64,000 nt of DNA from Neodontobutis hainanensis (lineage: Eukaryota > Chordata > Actinopteri > Gobiiformes > Odontobutidae), in the NCBI GenBank assembly GCA_024349245.1, contig JALDNG010000007.1:4177501-4241500 (forward strand). The letters run 5' to 3'. Under the pieces are notes generated by a model that ran no database searches, was not told where the DNA came from, and was given only the letters and a program-made list of their open reading frames with translations. This document shows, in pieces, positions 1 to 11,333 of this stretch. Made by a program: the position numbers and the translations under genes. Position 1 is the first letter of the stretch; each line of letters begins with the position of its first letter.

Positions 1-213
1 GCCTACTTATGTTGTGTGGTGGCCTATATGTATTTTAAAATTACTACATATATACAGTGATTGAAATAGCATAATAACTGTCTTTGTAGAAACGCAAAGT
101 AACAAAGTAAAATGAGAACAGAGTTAACAGAGTAAACTGTTTGGCCAACCAGAGAATCAAATGCTCTGTTTGTCGTCCAATGTGAATAATCTGTTTTCTC
201 TTTGGTGTTTCAG
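1..213 (+). other. crhbp last intron (3' part)
   Basis: Non-coding sequence ending in a pyrimidine-rich acceptor (ttttctctttggtgtttcag). No exon-like segment or repeat is visible. Confidence 0.7.
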
Positions 214-368
214 CTCAGATGAAGATAGGTTGTGATAACTCTGTGGTCAGGCTGGTGTCCAGTGGAAACTATATAAACCGTGTTTCCTTCCAGTACCGAC
301 TACTGGAACGCAGTGAACTCCCCAAAGCTCGCGAAAACAGCCTGGATAACTTCTGCTCTGTGGAATAA
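214..368 (+). CDS. crhbp: Corticotropin-releasing hormone binding protein, last coding exon (partial gene)
   Basis: CRHBP is a secreted glycoprotein that binds CRH/urocortin and limits pituitary-adrenal stress signalling. Only its final coding exon is here. A tttggtgtttcag acceptor precedes the exon; two bases complete a split codon, then 50 codons run to TAA at 366-368. The translation begins QMKIGCDNSVVRLVSSG and continues NRVSFQYRLLE, ending NFCSVE. This matches the C-terminal segment of vertebrate CRHBP (human AQMKVGCDNTVVRMVSSG, then NRVTFEYRQLE and EFC), including the conserved cysteines. The extreme C-terminus after RLLE is divergent, as is usual. An alternative acceptor five bases downstream (cag at 216-218) is possible. 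All other exons lie to the left of the window. It is convergent with ckmt2. Confidence 0.9.
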
Positions 369-745
369 GATCCTGGTACACTGCACACACGGTGCGCACA
401 GAAGGCTTTCTCGGTGTGTAAATAAACCAGCTTCATAAAAATGTTGGGTTGGACTGATGTCACTGATAAATAATTATTATGCCTATTATTTGATTTGGTA
501 TTCTAATAATGTAAGTTAACCACAGTATTTATTCACAGTTCACTGTTTTGTTCACTCCTTTATTCATTATTATGTAATTGAGAGTTCTTGTTTTCTGTGA
601 CATGTTTCTGGGGAAAAAACAATGCCTTTAAAACTTATCTCATGTACTTTATTTATGTAAGTCCCAGTCTTCTCTGGGAGGTTTCTCATTTCATTACTGT
701 TTATATTGCCATAACAATTCAAAAATAAACCGCATGTTAAAGCAC
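369..745 (+). other. crhbp 3' UTR with candidate polyadenylation signals
   Basis: AATAAA hexamers occur on the plus strand at 421-426 and 724-729, about 50 and 355 bases after the crhbp stop. Either could end the transcript, so the UTR border is an estimate. Confidence 0.5.
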
Positions 746-2389
746 AAGTTCAATGATTTTCTTTTGCTCATCAAGATGTTTTATGTTCAATTTATAATTT
801 TCAAGGACAAAAACAAGAGGTCCTTATTGGAGGCATAAGACAAAGCACTGATGAATATACTGTATAAATGCAATAGTCTGTAAACTCTTGCAGTGAAGAG
901 AAAAGACACATGTAAATGGATAGTGTGACTTTGGCTAAATGTAATGAAGCTATCTATGAACCGCACTGTGCTTGAGACTTAGCAACAAAATGCTCTACAA
1001 TCACTGCTGCACACATGCTTCCAAATTAAAACTAATATTAAGAAAGAAAGAAAAAAAGATGCTAGACATTAGACACGGTGACTGTAACCCCCTATTGCAG
1101 CATGGTCCACACTTTTTTTTGCAGCCTTTTGTATTAAATCTGTGTTAGGCAGTGACGCATGTAGTTGTCTTAGTTCTTGTAATCCAATCAGTTCCAGATG
1201 CAAACTCTAAAAATAGTGTTCATAGTAGTTAATTAATACAAAAACAGTGTAATTAAAAGGCTTCATGTGTGAGAATGAGTAAACCGCAGCATCATGTGGT
1301 GCTGTTGTTCCAGGTGACCTCTCTCCATCTCTGACTATTGAGGGTTTATCTCCGGCGCATTGTAAAGGTTTGGGTCTGATTGAACGCAGCTCTTAATGGG
1401 ATTATAGCAAAAGCCTCAGTGCTTTTATTCTGCTTGACATCTTTCTAACTGGCTTGCTTTTGATCTTCTCTTTACATGGAATTAATCTCAAACCTTCTCA
1501 ACCGCAATGATTCAATTAACCAGCGGATGTCTTTTCACTCCATGCAGAACAATTTTCTGTCTTGCTTTGAAAATGAAATGCACTTGGATGCTATGAAAAT
1601 GAATAATATTTCAAATCAAATATTTGTTTCAATCCCAGTTACACACTTTTACAGTGTATTTATAGTGGGCTGTGACGGTCGGGATGTGTTTGTTATAAGG
1701 CGTAATAGGGTCTCAAATTCAAGTGGTATTTGCGTTACATATTCCTGTAATGATGTTGGAAGGATGTTTATTTAGGACATTAGGCACACTGGAGTAGTCA
1801 GGCAGAGAAATGAGTCACATGCAAAGCCCTATAGCTCTGCAGCAAAACTTTCTGTAGGGGTTTTTACATTGCCTTAACTAACGCACCGTCTAATTAAGTT
1901 TAAAAGTCTTTTTCACATAGACTGTACTTCTAAACAAAATATAAAACAGACCACCGGCGTCAATCTTTGCAGTCAACAGAACGCATTTCAGAGAAATTCA
2001 ATCTCAAATTATTGATTTATGTTGATAAGTCCAATATTGCAATAAATTATAACATAATAAATATTGCAAGAGACATTACAGCAATTGCCTGTGTGTGCCA
2101 TGATTGAGGAAGAACATCTATTTCTGAAAACATCAACAACAGTATTCCAGATGCTATTTTTGTCAAAAGACATTGAACACATTGAGTCTCTGCTCTATGG
2201 CTTAAGTGACATTAATGTTAGTTCAGGCTCCGGCAGACTGTATGAAATACTCACATGCACTTCGTGGAGAAACATTTTTCTGTCTTGAATTAGCAATAGA
2301 CCCCCCACAAAATCAAACCGGCACAGACTTGTCCTGTAACTGGAGTACCCGACATCCTCCTTGCACTCATGAGGCAACAGTTCTTATGG

Positions 2390-2772
2390 ATCCATAACAT
2401 TCTACTTCCTTATGAACCTTCTCGAATTCTGAGAACATCTGGGCCTTCTGCTCGTGGCCAGAGTTAGAACTCAACCTGGTGAAGCAGTGTTTAAAGTATC
2501 ATGCGGCAAAAACCTGGAACAGTCTGCCAGATGAAGTCATGAACTTTAACAATGTTCAAGGGAAGTTAAAAACATTCCTCTTTTACATTCAGTAAAGACA
2601 AGTGAAACTGTTTTATCCTCACTCTTCGTCTTTTAATTGTTTTATTTCTGTATTTTACTTTTGTTTCTTATTCTAAATCTTGTCTGTGAACTTTCAATTT
2701 GTTCACTGTAAAGCACTTTGAATTAACCTTGAATAGATTGTGCCATTTAAATAAAATTGCCTTGCCTGTCCC
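2390..2772 (+). mobile_element. 3' end of an L2-like (non-LTR) LINE, truncated
   Basis: On the plus strand the sequence resembles the end of a fish L2/CR1-type reverse-transcriptase ORF. A PYEPSRILRTSG-like segment lies near 2410-2445. After a degraded stretch comes AKTWNSLPDEV...KLKTFLF ending in a stop near 2595, matching the usual 'WNSLP...FK..LKT.LF' terminus. A 3' tail follows with gtaaagcactttga and catttaaataaa before cttgcct, a signature of fish LINE tails. The coding part has stops and frame breaks and everything upstream is missing, so this is a 5'-truncated dead copy. Exact family (L2/Maui versus Rex1) is not resolved. Confidence 0.7.
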
Positions 2773-4073
2773 CATACGTCTGCTTTGCTGCAGCTGTGAC
2801 TGTTTGTTGTTCATTTGTTACTTATGTTCTGTTTGTGTGCGAGTTTTCTTTTGTGTTTGTTGTAAAAAATAAATAGTACATTTTTTTATATTTATGTATA
2901 TATAAAAAATTTAAATAGAACTTTGCAAACACAGTATTTCTCCCAATAATAAATTTCAAACTTTTCTAAAAACCACAAAATCACATTTTTAAAAACCACT
3001 GGTAGTAACCATTTGGTTGTCGACCCCTCTGTCTGGTCATCACAACATGACACAACACGACACAATAACAAAATGTGGCTTTGTATTCAGCAGATAATGA
3101 TACATAAATATCCATCTGTCATTTTACTTCCTTGTGATATAATGTAATGACTAATTAGTGAAGGTATGTGAACTCACTAAATAGACTTTTATTCAATATA
3201 CTATAGTCACATTTATTAATTTCAGTTGTTTTTTTTTTTCTAACATTAATGCTGGACAAGAACCTAAAGCTACAGAAACATACAGTATATAGAGAGCATA
3301 ATAGCCCTATTCATAACAACATAAAAGTGCGTCAGTGGTTTATGCATATATTTATTTGTTCATTTTTACTACAGTTTGTGATGTTAGTTTTATATCTGGA
3401 AGCTTCAGAAAACATTAAAGAAATCTATCTCACATTTTAATATCAACAACCGACAAAGTAAACAGATCAAAACAAATTACATATTGTTCATGATGCATAT
3501 TTATATATGTAAACTTGCATAAATACGATTAGACCAAATCTATCACAGTGTGTTACATCTAATAAATAAACTGTTACTCAACACTAATCAGCTATACCCA
3601 CTTAGCTCATGTAGTGGCGTGACTCAGAGATAACAGAGTAGTCATCGGAGTGTGTGACTGAAACGTGTGAATGAAACGGTTCTGAAAAAGTTCTTGAGAA
3701 TTTGAAGTGTAGAAAATAAATCAATATTCAATAGCATTTACAAGTGAGTTGACAAGTACAGCCGACTGCTTTCACATCCAGTGTTGTGACAAACGGCTGA
3801 CCCATATAGTCATCTGATGTTGTATAAATCAGTTTGTCCTTGATAAATGAATAGCTGATAACCCAATGGTGGTCCTTGTTATTGTGACATCTGTCTGTGG
3901 CTTTGCAGTGAGGAATCTTTTTAAAATAACTTTATTATGATTAAACCCGGTACATACATAAGGCACTACAAATGTATCACGTGACAGCAGCCTAACAAAT
4001 GATACTAAAATAAGGCACAAAACATGGTGCAAAATCTTGGGTTCAGGCTGGGTTATTCTAAATATCTCCTCCG

Positions 4074-4090
4074 ATGCCCTCTGCTGACAG
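4074..4090 (-). promoter_or_regulatory. Weak CTCF-like motif
   Basis: The minus strand reads TCAGCAGAGGGCAT, matching about 12 of 14 positions of the CTCF core CCASYAGRKGGCRS. It is weaker than the motifs at 6628 and 12057 and may be chance. Confidence 0.25.
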
Positions 4091-5909
4091 TTTGTACCTA
4101 CTGCAAAAACAAGGGGTTTAGGTTTATACACAGAGTAGAAATGACCTATGTGCTACAATGTCAGCTAAAGTGACTAAAGCGGAAGTATACAATATGCAAT
4201 TTGTATCTGTTACTGACACATTAAAAGTTACATTTATTCAAAATATGCAAATATCGAATCACCTTAATAATTAGTTTGGATTATTAGAGTTGTTCAGTAA
4301 AAGGTAAAAAAGTGCTCTGTGTCCTCCTAAAAAGTCTGAATACAATAACATAACAAAACATTATTGTAGATTTAATACACAAAAACAAAAATGACCTACA
4401 TTTGCTCAGTTATTGACCAAGGCATTTTAGGTCAAATGAACAGAGTAACGATGGATATGAAGGGCATTATTGGCAGAGGTGAGTAAATCCCAATTTGTGG
4501 TGTTCCATTACAAAGGTCTCCACAAAAAAATCCAATAGAATAAACATTATTGCAAATATCACTTCTCATGCATTCGTTTGTAATCAGATTGTCTGTAACT
4601 GCAAAATAGATAAAAGTAGACCTTTTTAGTCATCCGTGTTGTATGACCTAAAAGAATGACAAATACAGGAGCTTACAATTTGCTGCAAAACTAATTAATG
4701 AATGGAGGAAAAATATAATTGAAAAAAGGCATATTTTTGCCTTTATTTTCAAGCTTTAGCATGTTTTTTCTTAGCCTGAGGGGATCATACAGATGAAAGC
4801 TAGGGATACATGCAGTCTCATGCTGAGTCCCCTATAAAAGGACAGAATAAATGGTGAACATCTCAGATTTCCTTGTGTGTTTATATAGACTTTTGTTATT
4901 GCCCGAGTACCAGTGATGTGTTTTCTTTGAGCAGGGGTGTGTTGAGCAGAAATAATTTTGATGTTTACACTTCTTTTTGTCCATGTTGATATCTTTCAGT
5001 CCAATTGCACCAATCCATCACAGGTTAGCGTTTTAAGTTACACACAGTTAAAGTTGGCCTGACATTGTATTGAACTTGTGATTGAGCAAGGATTTTGTTA
5101 TTTGTGTTAGAGCTCCTTTTGTTACAATGACTTTAACAGAAAGCCTCAATTATTCTCTGTAAATGCTGTCTTCACATGTGCCACATATAAACAGACGATT
5201 CACCATTTTAGATCCAGATTTTAAAGATTTACTACAAACATTTGGTTCTGCAGACACCCAGTAATCCTTTGCTGTGCACTCTGTAGTGTGCAACACACGT
5301 GCTGCATTAGCTCTTCATAGTAAGAAATGTGTCAGTAAGCCTTTTTTGTGTACATGTAAATAAAACACTGTGTACTTACCTTTCCTTGCCCTCTGTGGGC
5401 AGTGTCAGTAATGAGCTTTGCCTTTTTAACCATGGATTACACCAGGTATAGGACTCTGAACTCGAACTGCCAGGCCGACCACAGCTTCTGCATCCTGCAT
5501 ATTAGAGCTATTAGATTTTGTTTAAAAAAATAAAGAGGAAGTGTCCTTGTGAAGACATAAGCTTGATATTAGTAAAAATCTCCTTACGAGCGCAGTAATA
5601 ACATATGTACAAGGTTGTGACATTATGATCCAATATAGCTCCATCTTATTAACACTGGCAGTGGGCCATGACCTAATAACATCTCTGTCTGAGAAAAAAG
5701 AGCCAGGCGGTCAGTCAGAGGTCTGCTGTGGTGGTGCACACATTTAGGAGGGTGCTTGACATTACGATAGCTGATATATATGATGTGCTTTGAAAGTATG
5801 AAGTAGTGTGCTGTTGCTGTTATATCATTTCAACCCATTTCTGTTAAGCCAACTTAGTATTACAGTATTATCAAGAATCAGCACTAACACAAAGGATTCT
5901 CCGTTTGAG

Positions 5910-5915
5910 TTTATT
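5910..5915 (-). other. ckmt2 polyadenylation signal
   Basis: TTTATT on the plus strand is AATAAA in the sense of ckmt2, about 117 bases after its stop codon. This predicts a short 3' UTR of roughly 140 bases. Confidence 0.55.
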
Positions 5916-6031
5916 AGGTTCAGAATACACGTAAAGTAAAGTGTGACATTGCTCTAAATACTATAAATATTCTGTAGGACCAACACTGAGGACAGCAGTT
6001 GGAGTGTGTGCTCTAACCAGAGACTCCCAGA

Positions 6032-9000
6032 TCACTTCCTAAACTGGGCGATTGGGGCGGGGATCTTGATGTCCTGCCCTTTTTCCAACCTCTTCTCACA
6101 TTCAATCAGGTAGTTTATGCCATCAACCACTAACTGTACCAGCTCCACCTGCAAACAGGGTTGTCCAAAAGGTTAGTAATACGACTCATAGACCTACAGA
6201 CCAAAAGAAACACTTTTATATTCTATGTTTGATTGCTCAGATAATAGTATTTCTTAAATTGTTTGATCTAAAGTAGTTGTGACTCACTAAATATTAAACA
6301 CGTTGGTTGACTTAGGGCTTTATGTGGAGTATTTATTCAAACAGTATACGTTTTAATTATATAAAAACTAGTCCATATTATTATTTTTATGTCTGTTTTT
6401 TTCCTTATTATTTTATCTTCAGGAAAAAGGACACAAAACACTTGTACTTATACTACTTGAATATTGAACATCCGATTCCTTCTAGCTGTCTTTACTCTCC
6501 CTGACTACTAAAAGATTAGTGATAAAGCTAATTGTGGCGGCTTCACAGCGTGGTGAAGGGTCATCTTAGAGTACAGGAGACTGTTAACCTTCAGTGGCGA
6601 GTGGTTGTCTGGATTACAGATTAAAAACCAGCAGGGGGCAGGGTTTGTCACAGCCCACACCTGTTGAGTCTGCTCTCATCTCTGTGCCTTCACAGACTAG
6701 GTTCATACCTCAGACTTTCCCAGGCGGTCAAGGTTAGAGATGTCAACAGTATCTCCTGTTGCTGCTGTGTCCACGCCTCCTGTGCCCCTTTTCTGCAGCC
6801 TCAGGTTGTCCAGGATCTTTTTGAAGCGAGGGTCCTGAATCATAAATTGTAAATTGTCACATGAAAACATGCTTTTTTAAATATAAGGTAAAAAAGTTGC
6901 TTTTTGCATTACCCTGCTGAGCATGGGGAGGCGGATGTGTACACCAGCTCTGAGTCCAGTTCCCAGATTAGAGGGGCAGGTCAAAATATAACCCAGACGC
7001 TCGTTCCACATGAACTCCCAGCCACGCTCCTGAATCAGTTGCTCCACCTACAGACCAGTATCGGTTTTGTGATGTTAACACTACTTCAGCTGCAGAGAAA
7101 CTATAAAGTAATGTGTATACCTGTTTAAGACCTCTGCAGAAGCGTTCAAATACTCTCTTCATGTTTCCTCCTTTCTCCATCGAGATGATTCGAGTGTGGT
7201 CCTCCTCGTTGATCCAGATCAGAAAGTTCTTCTCATTGTTATGCCTGACAGACAGTAGCATCAGAATTGTTTTACATAATACATTTGAATGAATATATTA
7301 CAAAATGTCATAGTACTATTTGTTTCTGCATAGTCCATTTGCACAGGGTGACCTTAATTAGAAATTGTCTTATATCTAGGTTGCTAGTTATGTTACCCTA
7401 ATGTTTTTTATTAGTCTTTCCACTGATGGAAAGCACTTTGGTTCAGCTTTGACTGTTGTAAGGTGCTATATAAATAAAGCTTGATTGATTGAGTAAGTAA
7501 CATGAATGGGTTTTATTTTGTATACAGTTTTGGGTGTAATAATACTGCATTGCCTTGCCTAATTTTGTACCTATCTTGAATTACTTTCACTTGAGCCTGT
7601 AAATATCTGTCAAGCTACAGTTATTATGGTAATATTATTAAATATTACCATACCCTTAATTAAAGCATAATAGCAATGCACTACAATCCTGGATAAACAC
7701 TATTTACTGTATTAACTGCAGAGATTTGATCTTTTACATGCACTCCTTTAACCCATAACCTACAAAATATATTGCTTTTATTAGTTATTATGGTCCGGTC
7801 TGTTTTGTCTTAGCCGGAGAGAATTATTTAATTTCATTTACTCAAACATGAACTTTTCTAACTAATGTTAAATCCTAATTGCAATGTCTGCCCAGGCTTA
7901 CCAGATTCCTCTGGCATCAGGCCAGTCTCTGGCCATCCCTGCTGCTGTGAGCAGAGGTGACACAGGTTTGTCAAAAAGAAAGTGCTCCTAAATGTAGAAT
8001 GAGACAACATACATCAACATACAGTAATAGGGAGGGATTTTGGTCCAAATCTTTAAGTGGAATTGTGCACTAACGTCAATAAGCTGCTGCTGGTCTCGCT
8101 CCGTCATGTTTTCAATACTGTAGTAACGGCCGGCTAACTCCCCCTTTAGGCCAGACAGAGCGGTCACCACCACACGCTCCACCTCGCGGCGCTCTGAGCG
8201 TGTGCACGCTGGTGGGAGGCTCAAACCACGAATACTGCGACCAGTGCGCACACGGGACGACAGCACATAGCGTTCATCAAACATTCCGGAAGTCAGCTAA
8301 CAAAAAGGAAAGGCAAGGAAGGAAATGTTTTAGTAGACACATAAATCAGTTTAACAATAAAATAAATAAAAAGATAACCACAAAACCATGTGTCAAACCT
8401 TGGTGGCGTCCAGGTCAGTGGGATGCTTCATTGTGCGAGGGTCATAGCCATTATGTCTGTCTTTTATGACAGGGTCAAAGAGCTCTGCAAACACCTGAAA
8501 TCATTGTAAACATGTCACAACTCTTTTTTATCCATATAACAATCTTGATAGGATATATGTTACAGCCTACTCATTTGGTTTCTAAGATCAGTTTGGTTTA
8601 AACCCAACCTCATAGCTCTCCTCATCACCAGCAACCATGCCCACAGTCTTGATGAAGGGGTGTCCAGGGTTGTCCACCCCGGTCTGTATGCACTGGTCCA
8701 GGGTCCAATTGTTGGGGGTAGCCTTGTCCCTCAGACGTGCATAAATTGATGGGCTCAGGGCCAATGCCATGCAATTGTTGTGTTTTCTCAAGTCTGGGTA
8801 ATCAGCACTGCAGATTGTAACAAAAAAGCATTTGCATAATTCATGTTCAAATACAGCAGTTTATCTCATCAAGGTCAGTTGTGTTTACAAATAAATGCTC
8901 AAGTTTTTCCAAAGACGCGTTTTGTCTTATTGTGTAATAACTGACTAATTATATGTCCAATTACAGTGCGGAATATGTCAGATCCATAAAAGGAAACAAA

Positions 9001-9224
9001 CTGCTTTCTGAAATACAGACGCCACAGCAAGAGGGTGTGTAATACTCTGAGAGCCCCAGACACACAAAGACACACCTGGGCGGATAAAACCGTCTCCTCT
9101 CAGCAGCAGCCGCAGCCGCGCTGTCATTGAGGAGGAATCCAGATGCCAGTGCTCCTGCTCCCAGGCTGGCCAGCATCACAGCAGTATTACGGCCAATCAT
9201 CATACGAGTGAATGAGTTTGCCAT
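6032..9224 (-). CDS. ckmt2: Sarcomeric mitochondrial creatine kinase, complete (9 coding exons, 417 aa)
   Basis: It transfers phosphate from ATP to creatine in the mitochondrial intermembrane space of striated muscle, feeding the phosphocreatine shuttle. Exons in transcript order: 9224-9076, 8807-8609, 8494-8399, 8296-8075, 7987-7902, 7244-7121, 7047-6913, 6834-6709, 6148-6032. Phases agree and the sum is 1254 nt; human CKMT2 has 419 aa. The start ATG has good context (aaccATGG). Residues 1-40 look like a mitochondrial transit peptide (MANSFTRMMIGRNTAV, no acidic residues in the first 30, then six alanines and ERRR). The kinase body follows: ADYPDLRKHNNCMA, CIQTGVDNPGHPFIKTVG, SSRVRTGRSIRGLSLPP, WINEEDHTRIISMEKGGNMK, and ILTCPSNLGTG with the reactive cysteine near residue 316. 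The protein ends IAQFRK. The transit peptide and sarcomeric-type sequence favour ckmt2 over ckmt1, but a teleost a/b paralogue cannot be assigned. It lies downstream of rasgrf2 on the same strand, as in human. Confidence 0.96.
6628..6641 (+). promoter_or_regulatory. CTCF-type motif in ckmt2 last intron
   Basis: The plus strand reads CCAGCAGGGGGCAG, matching all 14 positions of the vertebrate CTCF core CCASYAGRKGGCRS. It lies 68 bases downstream of the donor of ckmt2 exon 8. Occupancy cannot be judged from sequence. Confidence 0.55.
7428..7492 (+). mobile_element. L2-type LINE (or derived SINE) 3' tail
   Basis: The sequence aaagcactttgg...gtgctatataaataaa followed by ttgattgattgag is the common 3' tail of fish L2-type elements with a short terminal repeat. 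Only the tail remains. It sits in ckmt2 intron 5 (7245-7901), which otherwise shows only AT-rich sequence. Confidence 0.6.
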
Positions 9225-10541
9225 GGTTACAGGATCTCAAGTATTACCTGGTGAAAGAGCTGGAGAGAAAGAACAGTAATAGTGAGAAAACTAGTTCCTG
9301 TTAGCCGTTGGTGACTGGCTTTACAGCTCACTCAACAGCATAGAGTCTGCAGACCAGATGTTGGGCTACCATGCTAATGTACAGATGATGCGTTTGACAT
9401 TTAGAAATAGTTGTTAGTATCAATCATTAACACTTTTGTTTATCACTTATTCCTCCAAAGCCAATTTTTCTTCTTGTTATATTGTTATCAAGTGAATCAA
9501 ATCACTGTCAAAAAAGATCTAGGCACTGTTCTGTTATGTATGATTGGAGACATTCTGTGAGACAAAGACATGGTTGTTCAGAAGCAGCAGTAACTGTTGA
9601 CCTTTAGTCATACTTCTTGGCATTAGCTGTGTAGGCTACATTCAACATTACTGAATTTGCACTAATTGCTTTAAGCTATCAAATCCTTAAGTAACAGATA
9701 CACCAGCAGCGTGAGGGATGAGATTATCGCTAAAACAGACAGGTGCCTTCTGATTGGTCATCTCAGGAAATCCACCAGCTCAGGTGACCAAATGATCTGC
9801 TGTACGTCTCACAATAATGATCTATCACACGCTTCCACCTGGCACCTATTACCCGGGTATGATACAGACTGACTACATCTGCACAAAATGGAGTTACTCT
9901 TCTTTGCTGCTGTTCTTTATTATAAAATTTGTGAGGAATTTGGTCATTGCACACAAATTGATGATAACAACAGTGGGTGAAGTCAGTCTGTCTTTATAAT
10001 GTTGGAACCATTAAGACTCACACAAGACTCACCTGATTCTCTTCTTCTATGATAGACATGAGAGAACACAAATAACTTAAAAGATACAGGTGACTGGAGT
10101 AAATCACTGTGATAAAATAGTCCTAAAGTATAGAAATAATAAGCGGGATCAAGAAAATACAAGTTGAAGAGGGTCTGTCATAGACCAAAAGTAGATATAC
10201 CAAGGCCCAACATAAGCCAAAGTAAAAGTTATAAGTTGAATAGGTAGGATTTTATTTTTTATTTAACTAAAGTCTGCAATAGACTGACACAAATGTTACC
10301 ACTTGACACTACTACACACAACTATAGTAGTTATATTTAATTTCAAACTACACATAATTCAAAAGGTAAAGTTAGTTTGATTCTTTCTAATTTCTAATTG
10401 CTTAGGAAGGTGTCTTAATGTCCAATTTATATAGTGATAGCTTCTGTAACATACTCCCAAAGAAAATTGAACATAAGGTATAGAGCCAGGAGAGGAAGTA
10501 CATTTGTGATGAAGCAAAGAAACTGACAGCCCATCACTCAC
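9225..10541 (-). other. ckmt2 5' UTR and probable upstream intron
   Basis: Upstream of the ATG the minus strand shows a possible acceptor (tttctctccag) near 9265, so about 40 bases of 5' UTR may belong to the first coding exon. A perfect donor (cag|gtgagt) at 10541 would close a non-coding first exon. A second cag|gtgagt at 10032, with an acceptor-like tatcatag before it, could frame a 14-nt micro-exon, which is speculative. No coding segment is seen. Confidence 0.4.
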
Positions 10542-10730
10542 CTGAGCTAGTTTGAGGACTGCAGGGTCCACAGAGACTCCGTGTGCACAGGGAGAGCAGC
10601 AGAGAAACAGAGATGGTGTCAGAGGAAAAGAGGGGAGCATCCACAGGCTCAGGATTAGCCTCTCACCGGTCAACAGACAGAAAATCCTCTTTGTACTGTC
10701 AGTCAGCATGTCTGCCTTACACTTTGCACT
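10542..10730 (-). other. Candidate non-coding first exon and promoter of ckmt2
   Basis: On the minus strand this ends ...CTCAAACTAGCTCAG|GTGAGTGATG, an ideal splice donor about 1.3 kb upstream of the ckmt2 ATG, with no coding potential. Muscle creatine kinase genes commonly have a non-coding first exon. The transcription start is not visible; I see no TATA box, and the CA-repeat block begins immediately upstream. Confidence 0.35.
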
Positions 10731-10732
10731 TA

Positions 10733-10798
10733 CACACACACACACACACATCAACACACATCAACACACACACACACACACGCACACACGCATGCATG

Positions 10799-10882
<84 letters not shown>

Positions 10883-11039
10883 TGCACACACACACACACA
10901 CACGCACGCACAAACACACACACACACACACACGCACACACACCTCACACTTCACACATGCACACGCACACACACTTCACACACACACATCAACACACAT
11001 CAACACACACACACACACACACGCACACACGCATGCATG

Positions 11040-11081
<42 letters not shown>

Positions 11082-11130
11082 CACACGCACACACACACAC
11101 ACACTTCACACATGCACACACACACACACG

Positions 11131-11176
<46 letters not shown>

Positions 11177-11333
11177 CACCTCACACTTCACACATGCACA
11201 CGCACACACACTTCACACACACACACACACACATACACACGCACACACACCTCACACTTCACACATGCACACGCACACGCACGCACACACACACACGCAC
11301 ACACACCTCACACTTCACACATGCACAATACAC
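10733..11333. repeat. CA/GT compound microsatellite, about 0.6 kb
   Basis: Almost uninterrupted (AC)n on the plus strand, broken by cgcacg, catgcatgca, catcaacaca and cctcacacttcacacatg variants. The catcaacacacatcaac...catgcatgca block recurs about 241 bases later (10791 and 11032), and the cctcacacttcacacatg unit recurs several times, so larger units were duplicated too. The long His/Thr and Cys/Val open frames across it are artefacts of the repeat. Confidence 0.95.

Larger units (their letters stand above)
746..5909. other. Intergenic region between convergent crhbp and ckmt2
   Basis: About 5 kb of AT-rich sequence between the 3' ends of two converging genes. The only recognisable element is an L2-like LINE fragment near 2.4-2.8 kb. 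The short open frames here lack splice borders, family resemblance and coding-like codon use. A degenerate CTCF-like motif lies near 4074-4090. No RNA gene was recognised. Confidence 0.6.
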
